64,000 nucleotides of DNA from Microlunatus elymi (GTDB taxonomy: Bacteria; Actinomycetota; Actinomycetes; Propionibacteriales; Propionibacteriaceae): the NCBI RefSeq assembly GCF_007362775.1, contig NZ_CP041692.1:1860001-1924000 (forward strand). Direction: 5' to 3'. Made by a program: the position numbers and the translations under genes. Shown piece after piece: positions 43,376 to 51,936 of the stretch. The notes beneath the pieces were generated by a model, which ran no database searches, was not told where the DNA came from, and saw nothing but the letters and a program-made list of their open reading frames with translations. Numbering within the stretch: the stretch's first letter is position 1; each line of letters begins with the position of its first letter.

Positions 43376-44311
43376 ATGGATGCCTTGAGCAGTCTGTTGA
43401 ACGGCCCGCGGGCGCGGGGCGCCTTCCTGCTCCGGTCGATGATGAGCGGGCCGTGGTCGATGCGGATCGAGGACGAGGCCCCGCTGACCGTGGTGGTGCT
43501 GTTGACCGGCTCGGCCTTCCTCACGCCGGAACGAGGTGAACCGGCCCGCCTGGAGCCGGGGGACGCGGTGGTCGCGCTCGGACCGGACCCGTACCTGGTC
43601 GCCGACCGGCCGGACCGCAGCCCGCAGGTGAAGATCCTGCCCGGGCAGCGCTGCGTCACGCTGGAGGGTGAGGATCTGGCCGATCAGCTGAGCCAGGGGA
43701 TCCGGAGTTGGGGCAACAGTGCCGACCCGGAAACGATCATGATCACCGGCACCTACACCAGCGCGGGCGAGGTGAGCCGCCGGTTGTTGGACGCGCTGCC
43801 GCAGTTGGTGGTGCTGCCGCGGACGCAGACGCCGAGCCCCATCGTCGACGTGCTGTCGGCGGAGATGATCAAGGAACGGCCCGGCCAGGAAGTGGTCCTC
43901 GATCGGCTACTGGACCTGCTGTTGATCGACATCCTGCGGAGCTGGTTCACCGCCCAGCACGATCACGCGCCGGGCTGGTATCGCGCCACCGACGATCCGC
44001 AGCTCGGCCCGGTGCTCGGGCTGATTCATGATCATCCGGCCGAACCGTGGACGGTGCCCGGTCTGGCCGCCGCGGCGGGCATGTCCCGGGCGGCGTTGGC
44101 CCGGCGATTCACTGCCCTGGTTGGAGAATCACCGATGAGTTACCTCAGCGGGTGGCGACTGGCGCTGGCCGCCGACCTGCTGCAGGAGTCCGACCGGACC
44201 CTGGAATCCATCGCCCGCGAGGTCGGCTACGGCAGCGCCTTCGCCCTCAGTACCGCCTTCAAGCGCCACCACGGCCTCAGCCCCCGCGACTACCGCACCC
44301 AAGCCGCATAA
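43376..44311 (+). CDS. AraC family regulator with cupin N-terminal domain
   Basis: 311 aa. N-terminal AraC-binding (cupin_6-like) half with LTGSAFLTPERGEPARLEPGDAVVALGPDPYLV in pieces. C-terminal two helix-turn-helix units (WTVPGLAAAAGMSRAALARRF and LESIAREVGYGSAFALSTAF, then LSPRDYR). It likely controls the divergent NmrA-DUF1772 operon. Start at 43376 rather than the upstream GTG-like codons because of the TANNNT hexamer. Confidence 0.9.
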   Translation: MDALSSLLNGPRARGAFLLRSMMSGPWSMRIEDEAPLTVVVLLTGSAFLTPERGEPARLEPGDAVVALGPDPYLVADRPDRSPQVKILPGQRCVTLEGEDLADQLSQGIRSWGNSADPETIMITGTYTSAGEVSRRLLDALPQLVVLPRTQTPSPIVDVLSAEMIKERPGQEVVLDRLLDLLLIDILRSWFTAQHDHAPGWYRATDDPQLGPVLGLIHDHPAEPWTVPGLAAAAGMSRAALARRFTALVGESPMSYLSGWRLALAADLLQESDRTLESIAREVGYGSAFALSTAFKRHHGLSPRDYRTQAA

Positions 44312-44317
44312 CCCCGC

Positions 44318-44367
44318 CGACTTGTCAGCGTTAGAAGGCGCCATAGCGCGTCCTAACGCTGACAAGT
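44318..44367. terminator. Bidirectional palindromic terminator
   Basis: 15-bp perfect arms (44320-44334, 44353-44367) with an 18-nt partly self-pairing loop, between the convergent AraC and ArsR genes. Begins with GCCGACTTGTCAG, the same 13-mer as the palindrome at 41840. Confidence 0.72.
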
Positions 44368-44370
44368 GGG

Positions 44371-44748
44371 TCAGCGGGAGCCGTCGGAGGGACGGGACTC
44401 CGATTGGGTGAGCATCTGGCGCAGCGGCATCGGCGGGTCGGGGGCGAGGGTGCCGTCGGGGGCGATGTGCTCGAAGATCTGCTCGACCATGGTGATCACG
44501 TGCGGGTCGTCGACGGTGTAGATCTGTCGGCGGCCGTCCCGGCGGCTGCTCACCACGCCCGCCAACCGCAGCTTGGACAGGTGCTGGCTGGCGGTGGCGA
44601 TGGAGACGCCGACCCGCTCGGACAGGGTGCCCACGTCGTACTCGCCCTCGGAAGCAAGGGCGACCAGATGCAGCCGCACCGGTGCCGACAACAACGCGAA
44701 GGTACGCGCCGCGGTGTCGAGTTGCGGGCCGGTCGGGTCGGGGATCAC
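44371..44748 (-). CDS. ArsR family transcriptional regulator
   Basis: 125 aa from GTG at 44748 (AGAGAG upstream). Winged helix: ARTFALLSAPVRLHLVALAS, GTLSERVGVSIATASQHLSK and the wing VVSSRRDGRRQIYTVDD. No obvious Cys metal site, so the signal is uncertain. Divergent from a cation exchanger gene, which it may control; ArsR proteins usually repress metal or ion efflux genes. The longer frame to 44949 overlaps the exchanger gene and is rejected. Confidence 0.86.
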   Translation of the reverse strand: MIPDPTGPQLDTAARTFALLSAPVRLHLVALASEGEYDVGTLSERVGVSIATASQHLSKLRLAGVVSSRRDGRRQIYTVDDPHVITMVEQIFEHIAPDGTLAPDPPMPLRQMLTQSESRPSDGSR

Positions 44749-44821
44749 CGGGTCATTCTCTCTTGAGTACGGCGACCGCGGGCCAAGGTCCGCACCGTGT
44801 CCGACGTTTCGGCACTTCCTC

Positions 44822-44841
44822 ATTTGCGTAACTGACGAAAT
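44822..44841. promoter_or_regulatory. AT-rich imperfect dyad in the ArsR/exchanger promoter
   Basis: ATTTGCGT and ACGAAAT flank a 5-nt centre in an otherwise GC-rich region, 18 nt before the exchanger GTG. Weak candidate for the ArsR operator. Confidence 0.3.
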
Positions 44842-44858
44842 AACGGCAGGATGGCCCG

Positions 44859-46100
44859 GTGCAGCGAGCTCTCCGGCCGGTCCTGATCTGTCTCGCGGTT
44901 GCCGCCCCGGCGGTGATCGTGCGGCTGGTCGGCGTCCACATCCCGGCACCGCTGGCGCTGGTGCTCTTCGGCGCGGCGGTGGTCGGCGCGTCGTTCATGC
45001 TCGCCTGGGCCGCGGAGGCCGCCGAGCACGACATCTCCGGCGGACTGGCGATCGCCATCCTGGCCGTGATCGTGGTCCTGCCCGAGTACGCGGTCGACCT
45101 CTACTTCGCCTACACCGCCGGCAGCAATCCGGCCCACGTGGCCTACGCCGCGGCCAACATGACCGGCTCCAACCGCCTGCTGCTCGGCGTCGGCTGGGCG
45201 GTGGTGGTGATCGTCGCTCTGGCCGTGGCCAGCAAGCGGACCGGTCGGCCGGTTCGGGCGGTGATCCTGGACGTCGGCTACCGGCTGGAACTGGGTTTCC
45301 TGCTGATCGCATCCCTGTTGTCGTTGATCATCCCGATCACCGGCGAGATCAATCTGCTGCTCGGCGTCGTGCTGCTCGCACTCTTCGTCTACTACCTGGT
45401 CCGGGTCGCTCAGGGCGAGGGCGACGACGACCCGCAGCTGATCGGTCCGGCCGCGCGGATCGGTGACCTGCCGGCCGGCCAGCGGCGCCCGCTGGTGATC
45501 GGCCTGTTCGTGGTCGCGGCCGGGTTGATCCTGTTCTGCGCCGAGCCGTTCGCCAACGGGTTGGTGGAAACCGGGTCGGTGCTCGGCATCGATCAGTTCC
45601 TGCTGGTCCAGTGGCTGGCTCCACTGGCCTCGGAAGCGCCCGAGCTGATCGTCGCGGTCATCTTCGCGGTACGCGGCAAGGCCGGTCCGGCGATCGGAAT
45701 GCTGATCTCGGCCAAGGTGAACCAGTGGACGCTGCTGGTCGGGAGCCTGCCGATCGCCTACCTCGCCGGGGGCGGTTCGACCGCGCTGCCGATGGACGGC
45801 CGGCAGATCGAGGAGTTCCTGCTCACCGCAGCCCAGACCCTGCTCGGCATCGCCGCCCTGCTTGATCTGAAGTTCTCCCGCTGGCTGGCCTGGACGCTGC
45901 TGGGACTCTTCGCGGTGCAGTTCGTGGTGCCCGGTACCGAAGGCCGATTGATCCTGGCCGCCGTCTACGCCGCGATGGCGATCGGCGCGATGGTCTACAA
46001 CCGGCGCCAACTGCTGCCGACGCTGACGGCGCCCTTCCGCCGACACGCCGTGATCACCGCCTCGGACACCGAACGCACCCGCCAGCTCACTTCTCGGTGA
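44859..46100 (+). CDS. Sodium/calcium exchanger family cation antiporter
   Basis: 413 aa with about 11 helices. Two inverted alpha repeats carry the ion site: VVLPEYAVDLYFAYTAGSNP with NMTGSN, and PLASEAPELIVAVIFAVRGK with SAKVNQWTLLVGSLP. Members exchange Ca2+ (or another cation) for Na+ or H+. GTG start at 44859. It ends 14 nt inside the convergent kinase gene. Confidence 0.88.
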   Translation: MQRALRPVLICLAVAAPAVIVRLVGVHIPAPLALVLFGAAVVGASFMLAWAAEAAEHDISGGLAIAILAVIVVLPEYAVDLYFAYTAGSNPAHVAYAAANMTGSNRLLLGVGWAVVVIVALAVASKRTGRPVRAVILDVGYRLELGFLLIASLLSLIIPITGEINLLLGVVLLALFVYYLVRVAQGEGDDDPQLIGPAARIGDLPAGQRRPLVIGLFVVAAGLILFCAEPFANGLVETGSVLGIDQFLLVQWLAPLASEAPELIVAVIFAVRGKAGPAIGMLISAKVNQWTLLVGSLPIAYLAGGGSTALPMDGRQIEEFLLTAAQTLLGIAALLDLKFSRWLAWTLLGLFAVQFVVPGTEGRLILAAVYAAMAIGAMVYNRRQLLPTLTAPFRRHAVITASDTERTRQLTSR

Positions 46101-47118
46101 GTGCCCGCTGCCAGTCGTCCAGGTCGGCCAGCACCTTGGCCGCGACCGGGAACTCCCGCGCCGACGACCGGGCATGCGAACGGGCTTGATCATCGTCGAG
46201 GCCGAGCACCCACCGGCCGACTGACCAGGCAGGCTGCCGGGCGATCGCCAGCGGCAGTGCCAGGCGCTCGGCGCGGGACAGCGGCAGCTCGGTGCCGGAG
46301 TCGTATGCGTCGACGAACGTTCGAGCCTGTTGTTGATCATGCTCGTCCGGCAGACCGCGTCCGGGCTCGAGCAACCAGAAGTAGATGGTCAGCGCCAGGT
46401 CGTCGATCCGCCAGCGGGACGCCATGAAGTCGAAGTCGATCACCGCGGCCAGTCGATCACCGGCGAAGAGAACGTTGTTGTCCCAGAAGTCACCGTGCGC
46501 GAGCTGGCGGAGTTGATCATCGGCCAGTTCGGCTTCCCGTGCAGTGACCTGGTCGATGTGCCGGACCACATCGTCGGCGAATCGGTGCAGCTCATCGTCC
46601 TGCCACCAGTGCATCCGGTCGGCGCCGAGCTGGGTCAGCTCCGCCGCCCGCCAGGAGTGCACGTGGTTGGCGTAACGGACCGACTCCGCGGCCTGCGGCA
46701 CCGGCGTCGTACGCAGCACGTCGTGCACCCGGCCGAGCACCGGGAACCCGATCCGGAACAGCTCGGGCGTGTTCATCCGAGTGTCCCAATCCACGTAGGG
46801 TTCCAGCTCGACCAGCCGATCCTTGCCCAGCCGGTTGAAGGTGTTTCCCCGCTGATCTCGGATCGGCAGCACCGTCGGCACTCCACCGGCGTGGACCGCC
46901 GACCGGGCGACCTGCAAAGCGTGCAACCTGCTCGCCGAGGTCCAGTGCCGATGGATCCTCGCCACCACGACCCGGTCCGCCGTGTCGATCTTGATGTTGG
47001 TGGTCCAGCTGCCGCCGAGGTCGGCCGAACCGCGTACTTCGCCGAGGCGATAATGGTCGGCGATCTCAGCCACCAGCTCGTCGGACGGGGTGCAACGCTC
47101 GTACGGATCGTCGATCAT
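46087..47118 (-). CDS. APH-fold phosphotransferase (choline/homoserine kinase-like)
   Basis: 343 aa. Complete catalytic motifs: HGDFWDNNVLF (catalytic Asp, Mg-binding Asn) and AVIDFDFMASRWRIDDLA. The N-lobe includes VVVARIHRHW. Unlike the 10058 gene, all key residues are present. Substrate unknown. TAGCCT (47126-47131 on the minus strand) ends 7 nt before the ATG. Overlaps the exchanger gene tail to tail by 14 nt. Confidence 0.84.
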   Translation of the reverse strand: MIDDPYERCTPSDELVAEIADHYRLGEVRGSADLGGSWTTNIKIDTADRVVVARIHRHWTSASRLHALQVARSAVHAGGVPTVLPIRDQRGNTFNRLGKDRLVELEPYVDWDTRMNTPELFRIGFPVLGRVHDVLRTTPVPQAAESVRYANHVHSWRAAELTQLGADRMHWWQDDELHRFADDVVRHIDQVTAREAELADDQLRQLAHGDFWDNNVLFAGDRLAAVIDFDFMASRWRIDDLALTIYFWLLEPGRGLPDEHDQQQARTFVDAYDSGTELPLSRAERLALPLAIARQPAWSVGRWVLGLDDDQARSHARSSAREFPVAAKVLADLDDWQRALTEK

Positions 47119-47125
47119 GAACCGG

Positions 47126-47131
47126 AGGCTA
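47126..47131 (-). promoter_or_regulatory. Candidate -10 hexamer, leaderless start at 47118
   Basis: TAGCCT on the minus strand, 7 nt before the ATG. Confidence 0.42.
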
Positions 47132-47160
47132 CGAGGCGGCCAACCCGGCCGGCCACCGGA

Positions 47161-47556
47161 TTAATCCGGCGGTAACACCAGTCGCCGCATCAGTTGATCA
47201 AGGGTGGCCGCCGGATCGGAGGTCAGCCCGACGTGGACGGGAGAGGGCTGCAACACCGTGCTGCGCGGGGCGGTGAGCATGCCGAATCTAATCACCAGAC
47301 CGCTGTTCTCCCGGTTGCTGCCGACCGGCTGCTCGCAGGCGTCCAGCACCGCCCGGGCGGCGTGCTCGATCAGCTCGACGTTGGCTCCATGATCAAGTGC
47401 GCGGATCCGGCCGGTGTCGATGTGCACCGCAGTCCGGAGGAAGTCAAGGTCCTGACAGTAGATGATCACGCCGACGTTGACGAACTCGCCGCGTTCGACG
47501 CGCGGGACTGCCCGCAACACCGCATAGCTGTACGGATACAGGGTCACGGCAACCAC
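47161..47556 (-). CDS. DUF3037 family protein
   Basis: 131 aa. Starts YSYAVLRAVPRVERGEFVNVGVIIYC, the DUF3037 hallmark. DUF3037 genes are usually paired with a HipA-like kinase gene, as here; the joint function is unknown. Two GTG starts are possible: 47556, or 47547 that overlaps the kinase stop by 4 nt (GTGA). Confidence 0.84.
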   Translation of the reverse strand: MVAVTLYPYSYAVLRAVPRVERGEFVNVGVIIYCQDLDFLRTAVHIDTGRIRALDHGANVELIEHAARAVLDACEQPVGSNRENSGLVIRFGMLTAPRSTVLQPSPVHVGLTSDPAATLDQLMRRLVLPPD

Positions 47557-48335
47557 TCCGATGCCGCGTCGAGTCGGGCCAGCAGATAGTCGCGATAGGC
47601 GATCCGAGCGGTGGCGGCATCCGCGGACGCGGCCGGATCGGGTCGTTGATCATCGGGCGTCAGCCAGCGATCGGGGACCAGCGCGGTGATCGAATCGAGC
47701 AGCTCGGCGGTCACCCGACCGGCAAGTTGATCATGAACCCTGCGCGGGTCGCCGATCCCGGACAGCACGTGATCGTCGTACCGATAGCCGGAGCGGGCGA
47801 AGCGTTGCGGATCGCCCCAGGCGTGATGAAAACGCAGGCAGGCACCATGATCGATCGCCCACAGGTCGCGGTGCCAGACCAGCAGGTTGGTGTTGCGGGC
47901 GCTGCGATCGACGTTGGCGACGAGCGCGTCCAGCCAGACGATCCGAGCTGCCTCGTCGGCCGGCACCGGATAGCTCGGGTCGAAACCGATCGAACCCGGC
48001 AGGTAGTCGACGGCGAGATTCAACCCGGCACTGGCCAGCACCAACTCCTGCACCTCGAAGTCCGGTTCGGAGCGGCCGAGCTCGCCGGCGACCTCGATCA
48101 ACGCGAGATCCGGCGTGCGGATGTCCAGCGCCCGAGCGAGTTCGCCGACGATGATCTCGGCGACCAGTGCCTTGGCGCCCTGGCCTGCGCCGGTGAACTT
48201 CACCACGTACGTGCCGAGGTCGTCCGCCTCGACGATCGCCGGCAGCGACCCGCCCTCCCGCAACGGCGTCAGATAGGTGATCGCGCGGATGCGCGGCAGC
48301 GACGACTGAACCGGCAGTGCGCTGGCAGAGATCAC
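47544..48335 (-). CDS. HipA-like kinase family protein
   Basis: 263 aa. HipA-type kinase fold: YVVKFTGAGQGAKALVAEII (ATP-binding Lys region), LDALVANVDRSARNTNLLVW (catalytic loop with Asp and Asn) and WAIDHGACLRFHHAW (metal Asp). It lacks the HipA N-terminal domain, and no HipB-like antitoxin is present; DUF3037 is the partner. GTG start at 48335, with TAGGCT 6 nt upstream. Confidence 0.84.
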   Translation of the reverse strand: MISASALPVQSSLPRIRAITYLTPLREGGSLPAIVEADDLGTYVVKFTGAGQGAKALVAEIIVGELARALDIRTPDLALIEVAGELGRSEPDFEVQELVLASAGLNLAVDYLPGSIGFDPSYPVPADEAARIVWLDALVANVDRSARNTNLLVWHRDLWAIDHGACLRFHHAWGDPQRFARSGYRYDDHVLSGIGDPRRVHDQLAGRVTAELLDSITALVPDRWLTPDDQRPDPAASADAATARIAYRDYLLARLDAASEWLP

Positions 48336-48341
48336 CGGCTC

Positions 48342-48347
48342 AGCCTA
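48342..48347 (-). promoter_or_regulatory. Candidate -10 hexamer of the HipA-like/DUF3037 operon
   Basis: TAGGCT on the minus strand, ending 6 nt before the GTG at 48335. Confidence 0.45.
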
Positions 48348-48478
48348 TCGGTGCCCGTGTTCCGGCCGAGATCGTACGATAGCGTGCCGACCGCAGCCGG
48401 ACCGGAACAGCGATCCGATGATCTTTCCTCGATCATGATCACCGGCCCACGATGACGCGAGTAAGGGAGCCGCAGCGG

Positions 48479-50005
48479 ATGTCGAACCCGTACGGAGTCA
48501 ACAGTCGGGCGTCCGGTTCGAGGAGCCGACGTCTCGATCGCCCCAACATCATGTTGATCTGCGTTGATCAGATGCGCGGCGACGCGTTGTCGGTGGCCGG
48601 GCATCCGGTGGTGAAGACGCCGCATCTGGACGAGCTGGCGGGGCAGGGGACGCGGTTCTCCCGGGCCTACTCGGCGACGCCGACCTGCGTGCCGGCCCGG
48701 GTCGGACTGTTCACCGGCCAGTCGCACGAGCGGCACGGTCGGACCGGCTACCGCGACGGCATCCCGTTCACCGACGCACATCCGGTGACCATGCAGGGAG
48801 TGCTGCGCGAGCACGGCTACCAGACCCAGGCGATCGGCAAGATGCACGTGTTTCCGGAGCGGTCCCGCTGCGGTTTCGACGACGTACGACTGCACGACGG
48901 CTTCCTGCACTTCGGCCGCCGGTTCGGCGGCCGCAACCTGACCGCGAACGACGACTACCTGACCTGGCTGCGCCGGCAACCCGGGATGGATGCTCACGCG
49001 GACTACTTCGACGACGGTCTGGGCTGCAACTCGATGGTGGCGTTCCCGTGGAACCGGGACGAGTATCTGCATCCGACCAACTGGGTGGTGCACGAGACAC
49101 TGGACTGGCTGCAGCGACGGGATCCGACGGTTCCGTTCTTCAACTACGTCTCCTTCCACCGTCCGCACGCGCCCTTCAACCCGCCGCAGTGGGCCTGGGA
49201 TCAGTACTACAACGGTCCGCGGCTGGAGCCACCGCGCGGCGAATGGGTCCAGGACTTCGAGGAGTTCCGCCGGGACAACTACCACCAGACGGTGCTCGGC
49301 CGACTGGACCCGGAGTCCCACCATCGGACCACCAGCGGCTACTACGGCCTGATCAGTCACATCGACGTGCAGTTGAACCGGTTGTTCGAGGGGCTGGCCG
49401 ATCTGGAGCTGCTCGAGGACACCATGATCATCTTCGTCTCCGATCACGGCGACATGATGGGCGACCACGACATGTACCGGAAGTCGGTGGGCTACGAAGG
49501 CAGTGCTCACGTGCCGATGATCGTCCGGGCGGCGCCACGATTCAGCTCCGGTGCCCCGACGGGAGCGGTGGTCGACTCGGTGACGGAGCTGCGGGACATC
49601 ATGCCTACGGTGTTGGACGCGGCCGGCGTAACGATCCCCGAAACGGTCGACGGCATCAGCCTGATGCCCTTCGTGAGCGGCAATGCGCCGTCCGACTGGA
49701 GCCGCGACATCCATGGCGAACACACGCACTTCGGGCAGTCCCTGCACTGGGTTACCGACGGGCGGCGGAAGTACCTGTGGGCTTCGGGACGGGGGATCGA
49801 GCAGTTCTTCGATCTCGAGCAGGATCCCCGCGAGTTGGAGAACTTGATCAACGAACCGTCCCGGCAGGCCGAGATCGACCACTGGCGGCAACGCTTGATC
49901 AACTACCTGGACGGCCGGGAGGAAGGCTACGTCGCCGACGGCAGGCTGATCACCGGCCGACCGGCGCAGACCGAGCGTTCCGACATCTCGGCATTGGTCA
50001 GCTGA
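48479..50005 (+). CDS. Type I sulfatase
   Basis: 508 aa. The formylglycine motif Cys70-x-Pro-x-Arg is present (TCVPARVGLFTGQ); metal ligands include Asp30 of ICVDQMRGD and SDHGDMMGDHDMYRK. Hydrolyses sulfate esters, here probably of a glycan or glycoside; it needs the formylglycine-generating enzyme, not seen in the window. No signal peptide, so cytoplasmic. ATG at 48479 is preferred because AAGGGAG lies 9 nt upstream; another ATG is at 48452. Convergent with the glycosidase operon. Confidence 0.9.
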   Translation: MSNPYGVNSRASGSRSRRLDRPNIMLICVDQMRGDALSVAGHPVVKTPHLDELAGQGTRFSRAYSATPTCVPARVGLFTGQSHERHGRTGYRDGIPFTDAHPVTMQGVLREHGYQTQAIGKMHVFPERSRCGFDDVRLHDGFLHFGRRFGGRNLTANDDYLTWLRRQPGMDAHADYFDDGLGCNSMVAFPWNRDEYLHPTNWVVHETLDWLQRRDPTVPFFNYVSFHRPHAPFNPPQWAWDQYYNGPRLEPPRGEWVQDFEEFRRDNYHQTVLGRLDPESHHRTTSGYYGLISHIDVQLNRLFEGLADLELLEDTMIIFVSDHGDMMGDHDMYRKSVGYEGSAHVPMIVRAAPRFSSGAPTGAVVDSVTELRDIMPTVLDAAGVTIPETVDGISLMPFVSGNAPSDWSRDIHGEHTHFGQSLHWVTDGRRKYLWASGRGIEQFFDLEQDPRELENLINEPSRQAEIDHWRQRLINYLDGREEGYVADGRLITGRPAQTERSDISALVS

Positions 50006-50013
50006 CGGACGCT

Positions 50014-51936
50014 CTAGGCTCCGACAGTCGCTGCTTGCAGCATCCGCAGGTGCCGGAGCGCGAACACCAGCGCCCAGTCCTGGTCGTTCGCGTACGGGTC
50101 GTAGAACTCGGCCCGAGTGCCGTTCACGCTGTACGGGTAGACGTAGCCGCAGGACGCGCGCCCGTCATCGAAGATCAGCGGGAGGACGGCTCGCAACGCC
50201 GACTCTGCTCGACGTAGGTAGCCGGGATCGTCGGTCGCGAACCCGTAGCGGGCGAACACGGTGCCGGTCAGACCGCTCCAGTAGTGCGGGAACGTGTCTC
50301 CATACAGGCCGTGTTTGCCGAACCAGAAGCCGTCCCAGTGGCGGATGGCGACCTCGTTCAGGTGGTAGTCCGGCTGCACGCCCTGGAACTGTTCCAGCAC
50401 TGTCAGCTGCTCCAGCGCGGCGGTCAGCAGAGCCGCATCACCGGTGAGGGCGTGGACCTGTAGCAGGATGTCCGCGGCCGGTGCCACGATGCTCTGCTCA
50501 TAGTTGACCTCGCTGGCCGGATATCCCTTGCCTGCTTGGGCGATTCGCTGCGCGTGGGCGGTGAAGGCTGCGGTGGCTCGCGCGAGCCGATCGTGATCAC
50601 CGATCCGCCCCAGAGCTCGGCACAGGGGTAGCACCGGCAGTTCGATCGGGTAGAACCGCTCGCCGCCGTCCTGGTAGTAGCGATCGATGATCTTGGCGGC
50701 AGTCAGGACGTCGCCGGGACGGCCGTCGAGCTCGTACATCTGCAGAAAGAACGACGCGAACCACGGTGCGTTGTAGAGCCGGCGATGGGTGCGATCGGGA
50801 GCCACGTCGTCGTAGACGATTCCCGTCTCGGCGTCGATCAGTTCACGGCGTACGAAGTCGGCGTAAGCGTCCAGGCTGGATCGCACCAACGGCGGTACGG
50901 TCGGGTCCGCTACCTTGATCAACTCGTCTCGGACGCAGGTCAGATACTGGGCCAGCAGGATGCCCATGCCAACCCGTTCTCGTCCGGCGTTGAAGTCGCC
51001 GGATCTGTTGTAGAACAGGTGATCCTCTTCGTTGTCGAAGATCAACAAGGCACCGTCGAGTCGATCCCGTGGGCCGCGATACTGCTGGCGTCCGGCGATG
51101 AAGGCGACCCGGCGTTCGAGCAGCAGCTCGAGCGGTTCCTTGACCAGAATCCGGGTCCGGACCGTTCTGCCGTCGGCAGACACGGTGACGACGTGTTCAC
51201 CGGATGAGTCGGCCACGACCTCGGTGCGGTAGCAGCCGTCGTCGTCGCGGATGAGTTGCTCGCCGTTGGCCGTGACGACATCGGCTTCGAACGCCGGTTC
51301 GATCCGCAACCTGGCGGTCTCACCGCGGAAGAGGACGTAGCGATCCCAGCCGGTGCGGACGAACCGGCTGTACTGCCCGGCCCGGCGGAAGAAGTCGTCG
51401 GTGTCCCGGCAACCGAAGATCGTCCAGGCGATCCGGGTCGATTCACCGGGCTGCAGCACCAGCGGCGAGGGGTGCAGGAGGAAGCAGCCGCGATCGTTGC
51501 TGCTGCGGTCGAAATCGCGCTCGACGCTGTAGTTGTCCAGGCTGCCCTCGGTCAGCACGAGGCCGAGATGCGGCGCCTCACCGCCCATCCTGCGGGCGTA
51601 GACGTAACTCGCACTGCCGGCACAGAACAGATGCGCGTGGCAGCGCTGGGTCTGGCAGGTGATGGCGTCGTCGTAGCGATCCGGGAGCGGCAGGGTGATG
51701 CCGATGTCGCCGACGCCGGTGAACTCCGGCTTCGGTCCGCAGTTGGTGATGACGATCTCGGTACGGACCAGGTCACCGTCCTGCCGAGTCGTGACCTCGG
51801 CTCGAAGATCACGGGGACGCGGGTCGGCCGGGTGGCCTCGCCGGAATCGGACCTCGGCGTAGGAATAGTCCGCCCGCAGCCAGTTCATCGCGTGACGGTC
51901 GTTGGAGAAGACGATCTGCACAGCAGATTTGATCAT
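50014..51936 (-). CDS. Six-hairpin glycosidase-like protein
   Basis: 640 aa. The N-terminal half is beta-rich (YSYAEVRFRRGHPADPRPRD, then RMGGEAPHLGLVLTEGSLDN); the C-terminal half has repeated helical hairpins with conserved aromatics (HWDGFWFGKHGLYGDTFPHY, YDPYANDQDWALVFALRHLR) as in six-hairpin glycosidases and lyases. The exact GH family is not recognised. No signal peptide. ATG at 51936 overlaps the GH2 stop by 4 nt, so both enzymes are made together and probably act in sequence on one glycan. Confidence 0.72.
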   Translation of the reverse strand: MIKSAVQIVFSNDRHAMNWLRADYSYAEVRFRRGHPADPRPRDLRAEVTTRQDGDLVRTEIVITNCGPKPEFTGVGDIGITLPLPDRYDDAITCQTQRCHAHLFCAGSASYVYARRMGGEAPHLGLVLTEGSLDNYSVERDFDRSSNDRGCFLLHPSPLVLQPGESTRIAWTIFGCRDTDDFFRRAGQYSRFVRTGWDRYVLFRGETARLRIEPAFEADVVTANGEQLIRDDDGCYRTEVVADSSGEHVVTVSADGRTVRTRILVKEPLELLLERRVAFIAGRQQYRGPRDRLDGALLIFDNEEDHLFYNRSGDFNAGRERVGMGILLAQYLTCVRDELIKVADPTVPPLVRSSLDAYADFVRRELIDAETGIVYDDVAPDRTHRRLYNAPWFASFFLQMYELDGRPGDVLTAAKIIDRYYQDGGERFYPIELPVLPLCRALGRIGDHDRLARATAAFTAHAQRIAQAGKGYPASEVNYEQSIVAPAADILLQVHALTGDAALLTAALEQLTVLEQFQGVQPDYHLNEVAIRHWDGFWFGKHGLYGDTFPHYWSGLTGTVFARYGFATDDPGYLRRAESALRAVLPLIFDDGRASCGYVYPYSVNGTRAEFYDPYANDQDWALVFALRHLRMLQAATVGA

